A stretch of 64,000 bases of DNA from positions 434,001 through 498,000 of the forward strand of contig JAHHHY010000002.1 of NCBI GenBank assembly GCA_019359125.1, in the 5' to 3' direction. Under the pieces are notes generated by a model, which was given only the letters and a program-made list of their open reading frames with translations, searched no databases and was not told where the DNA came from. The DNA is from Pleurocapsa minor GSE-CHR-MK 17-07R (GTDB taxonomy: Bacteria > Chloroflexota > Anaerolineae > Aggregatilineales > Phototrophicaceae). The translations under genes and the position numbers were made by a program. This document shows positions 56,335 to 64,000 of this stretch, in pieces. The number at the start of each line of letters is the position of its first letter. The stretch's first letter is position 1.

Positions 56335-57329
56335 GATGGTGTTTGGGTCTCTACAGGCCGAATAAAGCGACGCTTGAGCTTCTTCATATTTGCGTCGCGC
56401 AGGCTGTCGAAAAAGATCGCCAGGAAGATGATCACGCCTTTGATCATCGGCTGCAGGTAGAGATTAACATTGTTGAACACCAGACCAAGCTGCACCATCT
56501 GAATCAGGAGTGCGCCCAGCACTGCGCCGAACACATTGCCGACACCCCCGAACAGGCTGGTGCCGCCCAGCACGGCCGCGGCGATGGCGTCGAATTCGCG
56601 CCCCTCGGCAAACGACCGGTCGAGCCTGCCCAGCTGGGAAATCAGGATGAAGCCTGCCAGTCCGGCGCAAAAGCCGCTGATGATGTACACGCGGGCGATC
56701 ACCCAGTTGGTGCGGATACCGGCCTTTTTGGCCGCTTCAGGGTCGTTGCCCACCGCGTAAATCTGCCGTCCGAACTGCGTCCGCGTGAGGATGACCCATG
56801 CCGCGGCGATGACCAGCGCGAATACGATAATCGGCATGGGGATGCCGACAAGCTGGATCTGCCCGAACGACAGCATCGACTGCGGAAAGTCGACCTGCTG
56901 CGACTGCGTGAAGGCTGTGCCCAGGCCGCGCCCGATCACGAGCGTGCTCAGCGTGACCATGAACGGTATGATCTTCAGCCTGACGATGACGAACGCGTTG
57001 AATGCGCCGTACAGCGTGCCGACGGCGACGGCCACCAGCAGGCCTTCCACCACGCCGATGCCAAGCTGGCGCATCAGCAGGCCGGCCACCACCGATGACA
57101 GGTACATATTCGAACCGACCGAGAGGTCGATGCCGGCTGTGAGCAGCACGAATGTCATGCCCACCGCGATGATGCCCGTGAACGAGGCCTGTTTGACGAT
57201 ATTGGTGATGCTTTCCAGCGACAGGAAGCGCGGCGACTGGATGCCGAAATACACAAACAGCACGATAAACAGCACGATGGTCGAGTTGTTCAGCAGCAGC
57301 GTGCGCAGGTTGATAGTGCGTCGTTTCAT
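56331..57329 (-). CDS. Ribose-type ABC transporter permease (CUT2)
   Basis: 332 residues with about nine or ten hydrophobic segments, beginning IVLFIVLFVYFGIQ. The RbsC-family motifs are present: GMTFVLLTAGIDLSVGS near 57-73, VGNDPEAAKKAGI, and GTSLFGGVGNVFGAVLGALL. It forms half of the channel for a monosaccharide, probably apiose or apionate. The stop of the ATPase gene overlaps its start, and its own stop overlaps the lactonase. A second permease gene lies upstream of the ATPase, so the pore may be a heterodimer, unlike the RbsC homodimer. Confidence 0.92.
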   Translation of the reverse strand: MKRRTINLRTLLLNNSTIVLFIVLFVYFGIQSPRFLSLESITNIVKQASFTGIIAVGMTFVLLTAGIDLSVGSNMYLSSVVAGLLMRQLGIGVVEGLLVAVAVGTLYGAFNAFVIVRLKIIPFMVTLSTLVIGRGLGTAFTQSQQVDFPQSMLSFGQIQLVGIPMPIIVFALVIAAAWVILTRTQFGRQIYAVGNDPEAAKKAGIRTNWVIARVYIISGFCAGLAGFILISQLGRLDRSFAEGREFDAIAAAVLGGTSLFGGVGNVFGAVLGALLIQMVQLGLVFNNVNLYLQPMIKGVIIFLAIFFDSLRDANMKKLKRRFIRPVETQTPS

Positions 57330-58882
57330 GACGATTGCTCCGTTTCGCCGGAGTGCGGGTGCAGCGGCGCATGTTCGCGGAAGGCCGCCCGCAGGATGGC
57401 CTCGTCCGAGAAGGCCTCGCGGGCGAACTGGGCCACGATTTCGCCCTGGCTCATGACCAGGATGCGGTCGCAGGTGCCCATCAGCTCTTCCAGCTCGGAC
57501 GAAATAAACAGCACGCCGCTTCCGGCTGCTGCCAGCCGATCCATGATGGCGTAGATTTCATACTTCGCGCCCACGTCGATGCCGCGCGTCGGCTCGTCCA
57601 TGATGAAAACTTCCGGCTGAGACAGCAACCACTTGGCGATGACGACCTTCTGCTGGTTGCCACCGCTCAGGCTTTTGGCCGGCTGGACACTGATATCCGC
57701 GGCTTTTAGCTGAAGCGCCTGCGAGGCTTCGCGGGCGGCCTCGCGCATGGCCCCGGCGTCCAGAATCTGCAGGGCGGTGCGCGCAAATTCAGGCAGTGCC
57801 ACCAGCGTCACGTTGTCGGCGATGGCGATATTCATCAGCAGGCCTTCTTCGCGCCGGTTTTCGGTGACGAAAGCGATTTTGCTGCGGATCGAGTCGCGCG
57901 CGCTGGACCCTTTCAGGGCTTCGCCAGCCACGCGAATCTCGCCCTGTTCGGTGCGGTCGAGGCCGAAAATCATGCGCGCCAGCTCGGTGCGTCCGGAGCC
58001 CATCAGGCCGAACAGGCCGACCAGCTCGCCGCGGTGCACAGTCAGGTTGACCTTCTCGACGATGCCCGCGGCCGAGATGCCTTTCAACTCCAGCAGGGGC
58101 GTCGTCGTGGGGGCAGACGTGCGCGTGGGATACAACTGCTCGATGCTGCGGCCGACCATCAGCGAAATCATGCGTCGCGTGTCGAATGCGTCGCGCGCTT
58201 CCTGCGTGACAAGCTGGCCGTCGCGCATCACCGCGATCGAGTCGGCCAGCCGCAGCACATCGTTGAGGATATGCGAGATGTAGATCATCGACTTGCCTTG
58301 TTCGCGCAGGCGCAGCATGATGTTAAAAAGCTGCTCTGTCTCGCGGGCGGTCAGCGATGTCGTGGGCTCATCAAAGATGATGAGCGACGCATCCATATAA
58401 AGTGCTTTTGCGATTTCCACCAGTTGGCGCTCGCCGGGTGACATGCGCTCGATCTGGAAATCAGGCGGTGTATCCAGGCCCACCTGGTCGAGCAGTTCCC
58501 GGGTGCGCGCCTTCATCGCCGCACGGTCGATAAATTTGAACGGGCCGAAGCCGGTGCGCGGGAACCCGCTGATGAATACGTTTTCGGCAATGGTCATGTT
58601 GGTGAACAGGTTTAGCTCCTGATGGATGAAGCCGATACCCGCGTCGTTGGCATCCGCCGGGCGGCGCGGCGCATAGGGCTTGCCGCGAAAGGTCATGCTG
58701 CCCGCGTCAGGATGCACCACGCCGCCGACCAGGTTCATCAGCGTGGACTTGCCTGCGCCGTTCTGGCCGATCAGCCCCAGGATTTCGCCTTCTTTCACGT
58801 CGATGCTGACATCGCGCACCGCCGGCACGCCGAAGAATGCTTTGGAAATATGCTCAATAGTGAGGATGGTTGAGCGTGTCAT
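57326..58882 (-). CDS. Ribose-type ABC transporter ATPase with two nucleotide-binding domains (RbsA-like)
   Basis: 518 residues. The first domain has Walker A GQNGAGKST (37-45), signature MSPGERQ and Walker B IIFDEPTTSL. The second has the usual degenerate Walker A GLMGSGRTEL, signature LSGGNQQK and Walker B FIMDEPTRGIDVGAK. This asymmetry is normal for CUT2 ATPases. It powers the importer formed with the two flanking permeases. Only a few bases separate it from the upstream permease gene. Confidence 0.95.
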   Translation of the reverse strand: MTRSTILTIEHISKAFFGVPAVRDVSIDVKEGEILGLIGQNGAGKSTLMNLVGGVVHPDAGSMTFRGKPYAPRRPADANDAGIGFIHQELNLFTNMTIAENVFISGFPRTGFGPFKFIDRAAMKARTRELLDQVGLDTPPDFQIERMSPGERQLVEIAKALYMDASLIIFDEPTTSLTARETEQLFNIMLRLREQGKSMIYISHILNDVLRLADSIAVMRDGQLVTQEARDAFDTRRMISLMVGRSIEQLYPTRTSAPTTTPLLELKGISAAGIVEKVNLTVHRGELVGLFGLMGSGRTELARMIFGLDRTEQGEIRVAGEALKGSSARDSIRSKIAFVTENRREEGLLMNIAIADNVTLVALPEFARTALQILDAGAMREAAREASQALQLKAADISVQPAKSLSGGNQQKVVIAKWLLSQPEVFIMDEPTRGIDVGAKYEIYAIMDRLAAAGSGVLFISSELEELMGTCDRILVMSQGEIVAQFAREAFSDEAILRAAFREHAPLHPHSGETEQSS

Positions 58883-58885
58883 GGC

Positions 58886-60118
58886 TCAGGCCCCCCGGTT
58901 CAGGATGCGCGTGCGGGTGATGTCCAGCAGCGCGGCGATCAGGATGATGCCGCCCTTGACCGCATCGATGATAAAGGGAGACAACTGCATCGCGTTGAGG
59001 ATGTTCAGCAGCAGCACGAAAAATGCCACACCGAACAGGGTGCCTTTGACCGTGCCCTTGCCGCCAAACAGACTGGTGCCGCCGATGACGGCCGCGCCGA
59101 TCACATCCAGCAGGATGTTGCCGCTGCCCAGCGAGGGCTGGCCGATGCCCAGGCGCGCCGAATACAGGATGGAGGCGACCGCCGCGCAGAAGCCGCTGAA
59201 CATGTACACCATGATGATGACGCGCTGGCTGGGCACGCCGGATATCGTGGAGGCGCGCCGGTTGGTGCCGACGCTGTACATCTGGCGGCCGAACGACGTG
59301 CGCGTGAGCAGGAAATGGGCCAGCACCGCCAGCCCGAGCGAAATCAGCGCGGGGTAGGTAATCAGCGGCAGCACGTCACGCCGGGCGATGTCCGGGTTCA
59401 GCTTCGGCCCCAGAAAGATCGAGATGATGTCGCCGTTGCCCAGCAGCAGGAACGGCTCCGGCAGGTTGGCCACATTGCGCGACTGCGTCAGCCACAGCGC
59501 GAAGGCCGCGAAGATGGTCGATGAGACAAGCGTGACCATGAACGGCGCCAGGTTGAAGCGCGTGATCATCGTGCCATTCAGCCAGCCGATCAGCAGGCCC
59601 AGCAGCAGCATGACGACGACAGCCACGGCCCAGCCGTTCGGGTCCTGGCCCAGAATGCCGCCTGACTCGCTGATCAGCGTGCCCCACAGCGGGCTTTTGT
59701 CATAGGTGGAGGCATCGAGCGCGGTGGACATGACCAGCCCGCCGATCGTGCTAGTGATCGCCATGGTCGCGCCCTGCGACAGGTCGATGCCGCCCAGGAT
59801 GAGCACAAAGGTCTGGCCGATGGCGATTGCCAGCAGCGGCCACATATTCAGCAGTTGGTTGGTGATATTGCGCGGGGCCGACAGTGTGGTGAAGAAAATA
59901 CTGGCGACCACGAAAAAAATGATTGTCAGGTAAAGGATAAAATTCTCACTGAGCAGCGCGCGCCTGAAAAAGGCGCCGACAGCCTGCGACGGGGTGCGCT
60001 GATCCCGCCGCTTTGGGGAAATACTTTTCAGCAGCGGGCCCGATGGGTCTTCTGCTGCGCCTGGTCGTTCATCGCGTTGAATCGTCGTGGACACCGGATC
60101 ATGCCTCGTGCGTGCCAT
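58886..60118 (-). CDS. Ribose-type ABC transporter permease (CUT2)
   Basis: 410 residues from ATG 60118; ATG 60151 is in frame but lies inside a strong hairpin, so the downstream start is favoured despite its modest GAGG site. A polar, charged N-terminus of about 55 residues precedes the membrane part. RbsC motifs: GQTFVLILGGIDLSQGATM, VGTNRRASTISGVPSQRV and GTSLFGGKGTVKGTLFG. It is longer than the other permease because of the cytoplasmic tail and a larger loop near TGGILGQDP-like sequence (SGGILGQDPNG). It probably pairs with the permease at 56331. Confidence 0.9.
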   Translation of the reverse strand: MARTRHDPVSTTIQRDERPGAAEDPSGPLLKSISPKRRDQRTPSQAVGAFFRRALLSENFILYLTIIFFVVASIFFTTLSAPRNITNQLLNMWPLLAIAIGQTFVLILGGIDLSQGATMAITSTIGGLVMSTALDASTYDKSPLWGTLISESGGILGQDPNGWAVAVVVMLLLGLLIGWLNGTMITRFNLAPFMVTLVSSTIFAAFALWLTQSRNVANLPEPFLLLGNGDIISIFLGPKLNPDIARRDVLPLITYPALISLGLAVLAHFLLTRTSFGRQMYSVGTNRRASTISGVPSQRVIIMVYMFSGFCAAVASILYSARLGIGQPSLGSGNILLDVIGAAVIGGTSLFGGKGTVKGTLFGVAFFVLLLNILNAMQLSPFIIDAVKGGIILIAALLDITRTRILNRGA

Positions 60119-60137
60119 GAGTGTACAGCCTCGCTTC

Positions 60138-60168
60138 CTGCCTCCGGACATTGTATCTCCGGAGGCAG
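60138..60168 (-). promoter_or_regulatory. Strong hairpin between binding-protein and permease genes
   Basis: CTGCCTCCGGA (60138-60148) pairs perfectly with TCCGGAGGCAG (60158-60168), an 11-bp stem with a 9-base loop. It follows the binding-protein stop (60201) by 32 bp. With no T-tract, it should act as an mRNA-stabilising or partly terminating element that favours binding-protein expression. The stem also covers the GGAG ribosome site of the alternative permease start at 60151. Confidence 0.8.
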
Positions 60169-60200
60169 AATGCGAAACCAGAACAGCTGTTTACCGGGAA

Positions 60201-61238
60201 CTACTGATCCAGGAAGCCGTCGTCGTAGAGCACGCAGCCCCACATGTCGCTGCGGTCAAAGTAGATGTTGCCAGCCGTCAGCGCGAAGCCGGGGTCCAGC
60301 AGCACTTCATTCGGCGCGGTCTCGCCAGCTTCGATGGCATCCAGCAGGCTGGTCATCGTCATTTCGGCTTCCAGGTACAGGTCCTGCACGCCGGTGGCAT
60401 CGACATAGCCCTGGTCGATCAGCATACAGGCGGTGGCGTCACCGTCCAGGCCAGCCAGCAGCACATGGCCGGGCGTGCCGGCAGGCTGCCACATGCCACG
60501 CGGCTCCAGCACCGAGCGGATGGTGGGGAACAGGAAGTCCGACGAGGTGAAGATGAAGTCCACGTTCGGATTGGCGGTGATGGCGGCTTCCAGGTTCGCC
60601 AGCGCGGTGGCGGCGTCCCATTCGGTGGCCACTTCGATCGGGGCATTGAACAGGCCGGGATAGCGTTCGTTGTAGCGGTTGATGACGTTGAAGAAACCGT
60701 CGCGGCGGCCAATGGCGTTGGTGTCCTGCAGCGCGCCCACCAGGATGAGCGGGGTGATCGGCTCACCAGTGATTTCGTACTGGCGCAGCGCCTTCTGGGC
60801 GATGAACTCGACAGCCTGTTCGGTCGCGCTGACATTGTCGGCCACCGCGATCAGGCCGGCGGAACGATCGTTCGGCGGGCGGTTGAACACGGCAATCGGC
60901 ACATCGTTGGACTGGGCTTCGGCCACGATCGTGTTGGCGCTGTCACCGTCCTGGGGGATGATGATGATGCCATCCACGCCCTGGGCGATGCATTCGCGGA
61001 TCTGCTCCAGCTGGCGGTTGGGGTCTTCGTTGGCGTTGTATTCCAGCACTTCGATGCCCTGGCCGCGCAGTGTCTCGGTGATGGCGCGGTGACCGGCCAC
61101 CCAGAATTCCGTCTCCAGGTCCTGGAAGCCGAAACAAATCGTAATGTCGGACTGCGCAGCGACGCCCGCCGCGCCCGAAATCGTGAGCAGGGCGGCTGCG
61201 CCTGCGCCGACACTCAGTTTACGAAGATTTTTGAACAT
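60201..61238 (-). CDS. Ribose-type ABC transporter substrate-binding protein
   Basis: 345 residues from ATG 61238 (GGAGG about 9 bp upstream). Signal peptide MFKNLRKLSVGAGAAALLTI ends in GVAAQ near 26-30, with no lipobox cysteine. The mature chain is a type-1 periplasmic-binding domain: CIAQGVDGIIIIPQDGD and VLLAGLDGDATA are the standard hinge-side elements. It is the first gene of the minus-strand operon and defines its uptake specificity, probably D-apiose or D-apionate given the enzymes. A GntR-type operator lies about 146 bp upstream. Confidence 0.93.
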   Translation of the reverse strand: MFKNLRKLSVGAGAAALLTISGAAGVAAQSDITICFGFQDLETEFWVAGHRAITETLRGQGIEVLEYNANEDPNRQLEQIRECIAQGVDGIIIIPQDGDSANTIVAEAQSNDVPIAVFNRPPNDRSAGLIAVADNVSATEQAVEFIAQKALRQYEITGEPITPLILVGALQDTNAIGRRDGFFNVINRYNERYPGLFNAPIEVATEWDAATALANLEAAITANPNVDFIFTSSDFLFPTIRSVLEPRGMWQPAGTPGHVLLAGLDGDATACMLIDQGYVDATGVQDLYLEAEMTMTSLLDAIEAGETAPNEVLLDPGFALTAGNIYFDRSDMWGCVLYDDGFLDQ

Positions 61239-61383
61239 GCGTACGTTCCTCCAGCAAATAAAGGGTATTTCACTGAAAAATGGACGAATTGAACCGCTGT
61301 TGTGCGCGCTTCCTCCTTGCTGCTGTGCTTCTGTCCGTCTCGCCTGCATCCGCTTCCCGCGCGGATGATGACTTCAATAATGT

Positions 61384-61399
61384 ATATTGTATACAATAT
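61384..61399. promoter_or_regulatory. GntR/FCD-type operator upstream of the apiose operon
   Basis: ATATTGTATACAATAT is a perfect 16-bp palindrome in the gap between the GntR gene and the binding-protein gene. Its core TTGTATACAA fits the TnGTnnnACnA pattern of FadR/FCD-type GntR regulators. A second copy of the 12-bp core lies at 62132-62143. Location upstream of the transport/catabolic operon indicates that the adjacent regulator controls it. Confidence 0.8.
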
Positions 61400-61417
61400 G
61401 ACCTACAGAAAGGGCAT

Positions 61418-62092
61418 TCACTTTCTCAGATAGGTCACTGCATACATGCATTCGCCCGCGACACGGGCGTTGATGCGCCGGTTCTCAGCGCGCACCGCGT
61501 CGATGGAGCGGCTGCGGTACGCCTCGATAATCTTGCCGTGGTCGCGCATCGCCAGTTGTTCATCATAGTCGGCGATGGCTTCCGCGCGGATGTAGAGCAC
61601 GGCGGCCACCTGGGCCACGATTTCCTCCCAGCTGCGCATCAGCATCGGGTGGCCGGTGCTGCTGATCAGGTACTGGTGAAAGGCCATGTCGGTGCTGCGC
61701 ACGCGCTTGAAGTCCCTGGCGATCACCCACTGCCGCTGTTCTTCCACCAGCCGTTCCAGCTCGGCGTAGTCACCTTCCTGAAACCGATTGATGTTGAGTT
61801 CTGCCGCGAAGTTCTCCAGCGTGGTGCGCATCGAGAACAGCGCCTCCACGTCGGACTCGTTGAAGGCGCGCACGAAGCATCCCCGGTTGGGGTGGGCGAT
61901 CACGAGTGCCTCGCGTTCCAGCAGGATAAATGCCTCGCGGACAGGCGTGCGGCTGACGCCAAGCTGTTTGGTGAGGGCGGCTTCTGTGATATGGTCATTG
62001 GGCTTCAGGCGTCCCTCGATGATGGCAGTCCTGATCTGGTCGGCCACCTGCTCGCGAAGGGTTTGTGCCTGAATCTGCCTGAAAACATTCAT
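61418..62092 (-). CDS. GntR-family regulator with FCD domain
   Basis: 224 residues. The winged helix-turn-helix spans about 10-75 (LREQVADQIRTAIIEGRL through TKQLGVSRTPVREAF). The all-helical FCD ligand domain follows to 215, with Asp and His residues (DMAFHQYL, DHGKIIEAY, RRINAR) that usually hold a metal and an organic acid. Ligands in this family are often sugar acids, so apionate or another pathway acid is a fair candidate. Palindromes on both sides suggest that it regulates itself, the minus-strand apiose operon and possibly the plus-strand importer at 62334. Confidence 0.92.
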   Translation of the reverse strand: MNVFRQIQAQTLREQVADQIRTAIIEGRLKPNDHITEAALTKQLGVSRTPVREAFILLEREALVIAHPNRGCFVRAFNESDVEALFSMRTTLENFAAELNINRFQEGDYAELERLVEEQRQWVIARDFKRVRSTDMAFHQYLISSTGHPMLMRSWEEIVAQVAAVLYIRAEAIADYDEQLAMRDHGKIIEAYRSRSIDAVRAENRRINARVAGECMYAVTYLRK

Positions 62093-62131
62093 AACGTTTC
62101 ACAAAAGTCTTTTCACCGTAACAGATCGCAG

Positions 62132-62143
62132 ATTGTATACAAT
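62132..62143. promoter_or_regulatory. Second GntR/FCD-type operator
   Basis: ATTGTATACAAT, the 12-bp core of the site at 61384-61399, lies 40-51 bp upstream of the GntR start codon and 190 bp upstream of the next binding-protein gene. It can serve autoregulation and perhaps control of the divergent importer. The rest of the 241-bp gap holds no other feature that I could identify. Confidence 0.78.
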
Positions 62144-62333
62144 ATACTGCCGACCGCTACAAACTGATGCGGATTGGCTGCAATCTTTATGCACTATGAC
62201 TAATTTGTCGGCTGGATAACGCGCCAAATCGGGCGATATGTTGGCAAATACCGCGTCCTGAGCGACAATCAGGGGTCTCAAAGCGCAAATGATTTGTACA
62301 GGCAAAATAGTTTCGTGTGAAGGGAATTCCAAT

Positions 62334-63290
62334 ATGTCTCGCAGGAAATTTCAGGGATTCATCAGTGTAGTGTTTATCGTGGCCGCATTGCTCTCTTTCG
62401 GCGCGGCGGGCATCGTGGCGCAGGATGACATCACCGTGGCAGTCGTCACACCCTACCTGGCCCAGCCCGGCACCCAGTTCATGGTTGAGGCTTTCCAGGC
62501 TGCCGGTGAGGCCAACGGCTGGACGGTCAATGTGATCGATACCGCGGGCGACGTGGCCGCGGCGGTCAGCCGTCTGGAAGATGTGGCCGCGCAGGGCGTG
62601 GACGCAATCGTCATTAACGTCGACCCGGCGCAGGTGTCGGTCGGTCTGGAAGCTGCGGCTGCCGCTGGCATCCCGGTCTTTGGCATGGACGCGGGTGCGG
62701 ACGCCAACCTGGTGACCAACGTGACCAGCAACGGCTACGCAATGGCCGCCGAAACCGCGACCTATGTGACCGACCGCCTGAATGGCGTCGGCCGCATCGT
62801 CATGTTCACCTTTGACCCGTATCCGCCGGTGCAGAAGCGCGGCATTATCGCTGACGCGATTTTCGCCAACAGCCCGGACATCGAAATCATCGACCGCGTG
62901 ACGCCTGACGTGACCGACGGCGGCATCGCCGACAGCCGCGCACGCATGGAAGCAATCCTCGCCGCCAACCCCGAAGCGGGCAGCATCAGCGCGGTGTGGG
63001 CAGCGTGGGACCAGCCGGCGCTGGGCGCCCTGCAGGCGATTGAAGCTGCGGGCCGCGAAGGTGAAGGCATCGTCATCGTCGGCATCGACGCCAATCCGCA
63101 GGCGCTGGACGCCATCGCCGCGGGCAACGGCTTTGAGGCCAGCGTCGCCCAGGACTTCACCGGCATCGGTGGCACCGTGGCCGACGCCGTGGCGCGTCAT
63201 CTGGCGGGCGAGATCATCGGCCAGGGCGTGATCTATGTGCCCACCGTGCTGGTCACCGCCGCGAACGTAGCGGAGTTCATCAGCGAATAG
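62334..63290 (+). CDS. Ribose-type ABC transporter substrate-binding protein
   Basis: 318 residues from ATG 62334, with AAGGGA about 9 bp upstream; the frame from 62289 has no ribosome site. Signal peptide with hydrophobic core FISVVFIVAALLSFGAAG and end GIVAQ near 25-29, again without a lipobox cysteine. The type-1 binding domain shows AQGVDAIVINVDP and IVIVGIDANPQALDAI. It is the first gene of a second CUT2 importer whose ATPase follows. It is divergent from the GntR gene, so it may transport a related pentose, or its precursor. Confidence 0.92.
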   Translation: MSRRKFQGFISVVFIVAALLSFGAAGIVAQDDITVAVVTPYLAQPGTQFMVEAFQAAGEANGWTVNVIDTAGDVAAAVSRLEDVAAQGVDAIVINVDPAQVSVGLEAAAAAGIPVFGMDAGADANLVTNVTSNGYAMAAETATYVTDRLNGVGRIVMFTFDPYPPVQKRGIIADAIFANSPDIEIIDRVTPDVTDGGIADSRARMEAILAANPEAGSISAVWAAWDQPALGALQAIEAAGREGEGIVIVGIDANPQALDAIAAGNGFEASVAQDFTGIGGTVADAVARHLAGEIIGQGVIYVPTVLVTAANVAEFISE

Positions 63291-63326
63291 AGCTATCCGG
63301 CCCTGCGACAGCAGTCAGGATAACCG

Positions 63327-63357
63327 TCGGGGGCGTGAAGCAAATTCATGCCCCCGA
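63327..63357 (+). promoter_or_regulatory. Strong hairpin after the binding-protein gene
   Basis: A 13-bp stem with one G-T pair (63327-63339 with 63345-63357) closes on the loop GCAAA, and is followed by only three T residues. The loop-proximal GCAAAT (63340-63345) can alternatively pair with ATTTGC (63357-63362). It lies between the binding protein and the ATPase, equivalent to the hairpins at 14459, 41549 and 60138. Confidence 0.75.
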
Positions 63358-63395
63358 TTTGCTTGAAAGAGAAGTTTGTTTCGGATCCAAAGCAT

Positions 63396-64000
63396 ATGAT
63401 GTCTTCCACGAATACGCCGCTGTTTGAGGTGCTGGGCGCGACTAAAGAGTTTGGCGCGACGCTGGCGCTGGAGGATGCCTCGCTGACGCTGCGCGCGGGC
63501 GAAGTGCATGCCCTGATGGGCGAAAACGGCGCGGGCAAAAGCACGCTCATCAAGGTGATGGCGGGCGTCACCCATGCTGACGCGGTCGCTTACCGGATGG
63601 ATGGCCGGCCCGTGCACATCGGCGGTGCGGCGGACGCTTTCAGGCTGGGCCTGCGCTTCATTCACCAGGAACTGAATATCGTGCCGCAGCTCAGCGTGGC
63701 CGAGAATATGCACATGGGCCAGCGTTATCCGCGCAGGCTGGGCATGTTCGTGCACTGGGGCGAGCTGTACCGCCGCTCACAGCAGGTGCTGGATACGTTG
63801 GGTGTGGGCTATATCTCGCCGCGTGCGATCATCGCCCGGCTGAGCGCAGGGGACCAGATGCTGGCCAAGATCGCCAGCGCATTTATGCCAGATGCAGGCG
63901 ATGCGTCGCGGCCAGCGCGGGTGTATGTGCTGGACGAGCCGACCGCCGCGCTGACCGGGGAAGAAGCCGAGCGCCTGTTTGGCGTAATTCAGGCGCTGAC
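63396..64000 (+). CDS. Ribose-type ABC transporter ATPase, N-terminal part (runs off the window)
   Basis: The open frame from ATG 63396 (or ATG 63399) continues past the right edge; about 201 residues are visible. The first nucleotide-binding domain has Walker A GENGAGKST, Q-loop FIHQELN and Walker B VYVLDEPTAAL. The signature is LSAGDQM, not the common LSxGQQQ-like form, and about six extra residues (around PDAGDASRP) stand before Walker B. Otherwise it matches RbsA/XylG ATPases. It should serve the binding protein at 62334, with a permease expected beyond the window. Confidence 0.88.
   Translation, partial: MMSSTNTPLFEVLGATKEFGATLALEDASLTLRAGEVHALMGENGAGKSTLIKVMAGVTHADAVAYRMDGRPVHIGGAADAFRLGLRFIHQELNIVPQLSVAENMHMGQRYPRRLGMFVHWGELYRRSQQVLDTLGVGYISPRAIIARLSAGDQMLAKIASAFMPDAGDASRPARVYVLDEPTAALTGEEAERLFGVIQAL

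Overview
The window is GC-rich DNA packed with genes for carbohydrate uptake and catabolism. No rRNA, tRNA, insertion sequence, prophage or CRISPR array was recognised. The gene content (many LacI-family repressors, several sugar ABC importers, a hexuronate epimerase of the Thermotoga type, a fused 2-oxoacid dehydrogenase E1, GH1/GH-A glycosidases) suggests a heterotrophic Chloroflexota-like bacterium, perhaps Anaerolineae. That placement is inferred from gene content, not from a marker gene.

Layout. 1-5.8 kb: SDR oxidoreductases, a LacI regulator with an M24 peptidase, and a zinc alcohol dehydrogenase with two SDRs, one of which lacks its catalytic residues. 5.9-7.4 kb: tagaturonate epimerase UxaE, so the 3.2-7.4 kb block probably handles sugar acids. 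7.5-9.8 kb: a Wzm/Wzt-like polysaccharide exporter. 9.8-16.8 kb: a fucose-isomerase-like enzyme and a LacI repressor, divergent from a CUT1 sugar importer (binding protein and two permeases with extra membrane helices) that has a near-consensus promoter and an operator-like inverted repeat. 17.1-24.3 kb: an FGGY kinase, an RbsD/FucU mutarotase and a complete 2-oxoacid dehydrogenase complex in the order E2, E3, fused E1. 24.5-32.1 kb (minus): a four-gene, end-overlapping DNA-processing cassette (AddB-like P-loop protein, UvrD-like helicase, Fe-S PD-(D/E)XK nuclease, RecJ). 32.2-38.6 kb: a CobW GTPase beside a short P-loop-less relative, a GH1 glucosidase, a GNAT protein, and a kinase coupled to a divergent enolase. 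38.9-47.6 kb: LacI, a second CUT1 importer and three glycosidases, closed by an intrinsic terminator.

48.0-61.2 kb (minus) is the most notable region. It is a tightly overlapping operon that appears to encode uptake and complete oxidative catabolism of the branched pentose D-apiose or its acid D-apionate: ribose-type ABC importer, D-apionate lactonase (ApnL), a RuBisCO-like protein (OiaX), a DUF1537 kinase (OiaK), D-apionate oxidoisomerase (ApnO) and a Gfo/Idh/MocA dehydrogenase (ApsD). Two extra enzymes, a TIM-barrel isomerase-like protein and a mutarotase-like protein, have no place in the simplest version of that route. A GntR/FCD regulator follows, with palindromic operators on both sides, and then the start of another ribose-type importer that runs off the window.

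Recurring non-coding features: a degenerate seven-base repeat placed just after three plus-strand stop codons, one copy continuing into a 14-bp tandem array that forms the end of recJ; strong hairpins after all four solute-binding-protein genes; and REP-like GC-rich palindromes at 16.9-17.0 kb. All four binding proteins have signal peptides ending in Ala/Val-Ala-Gln and lack a lipobox cysteine.
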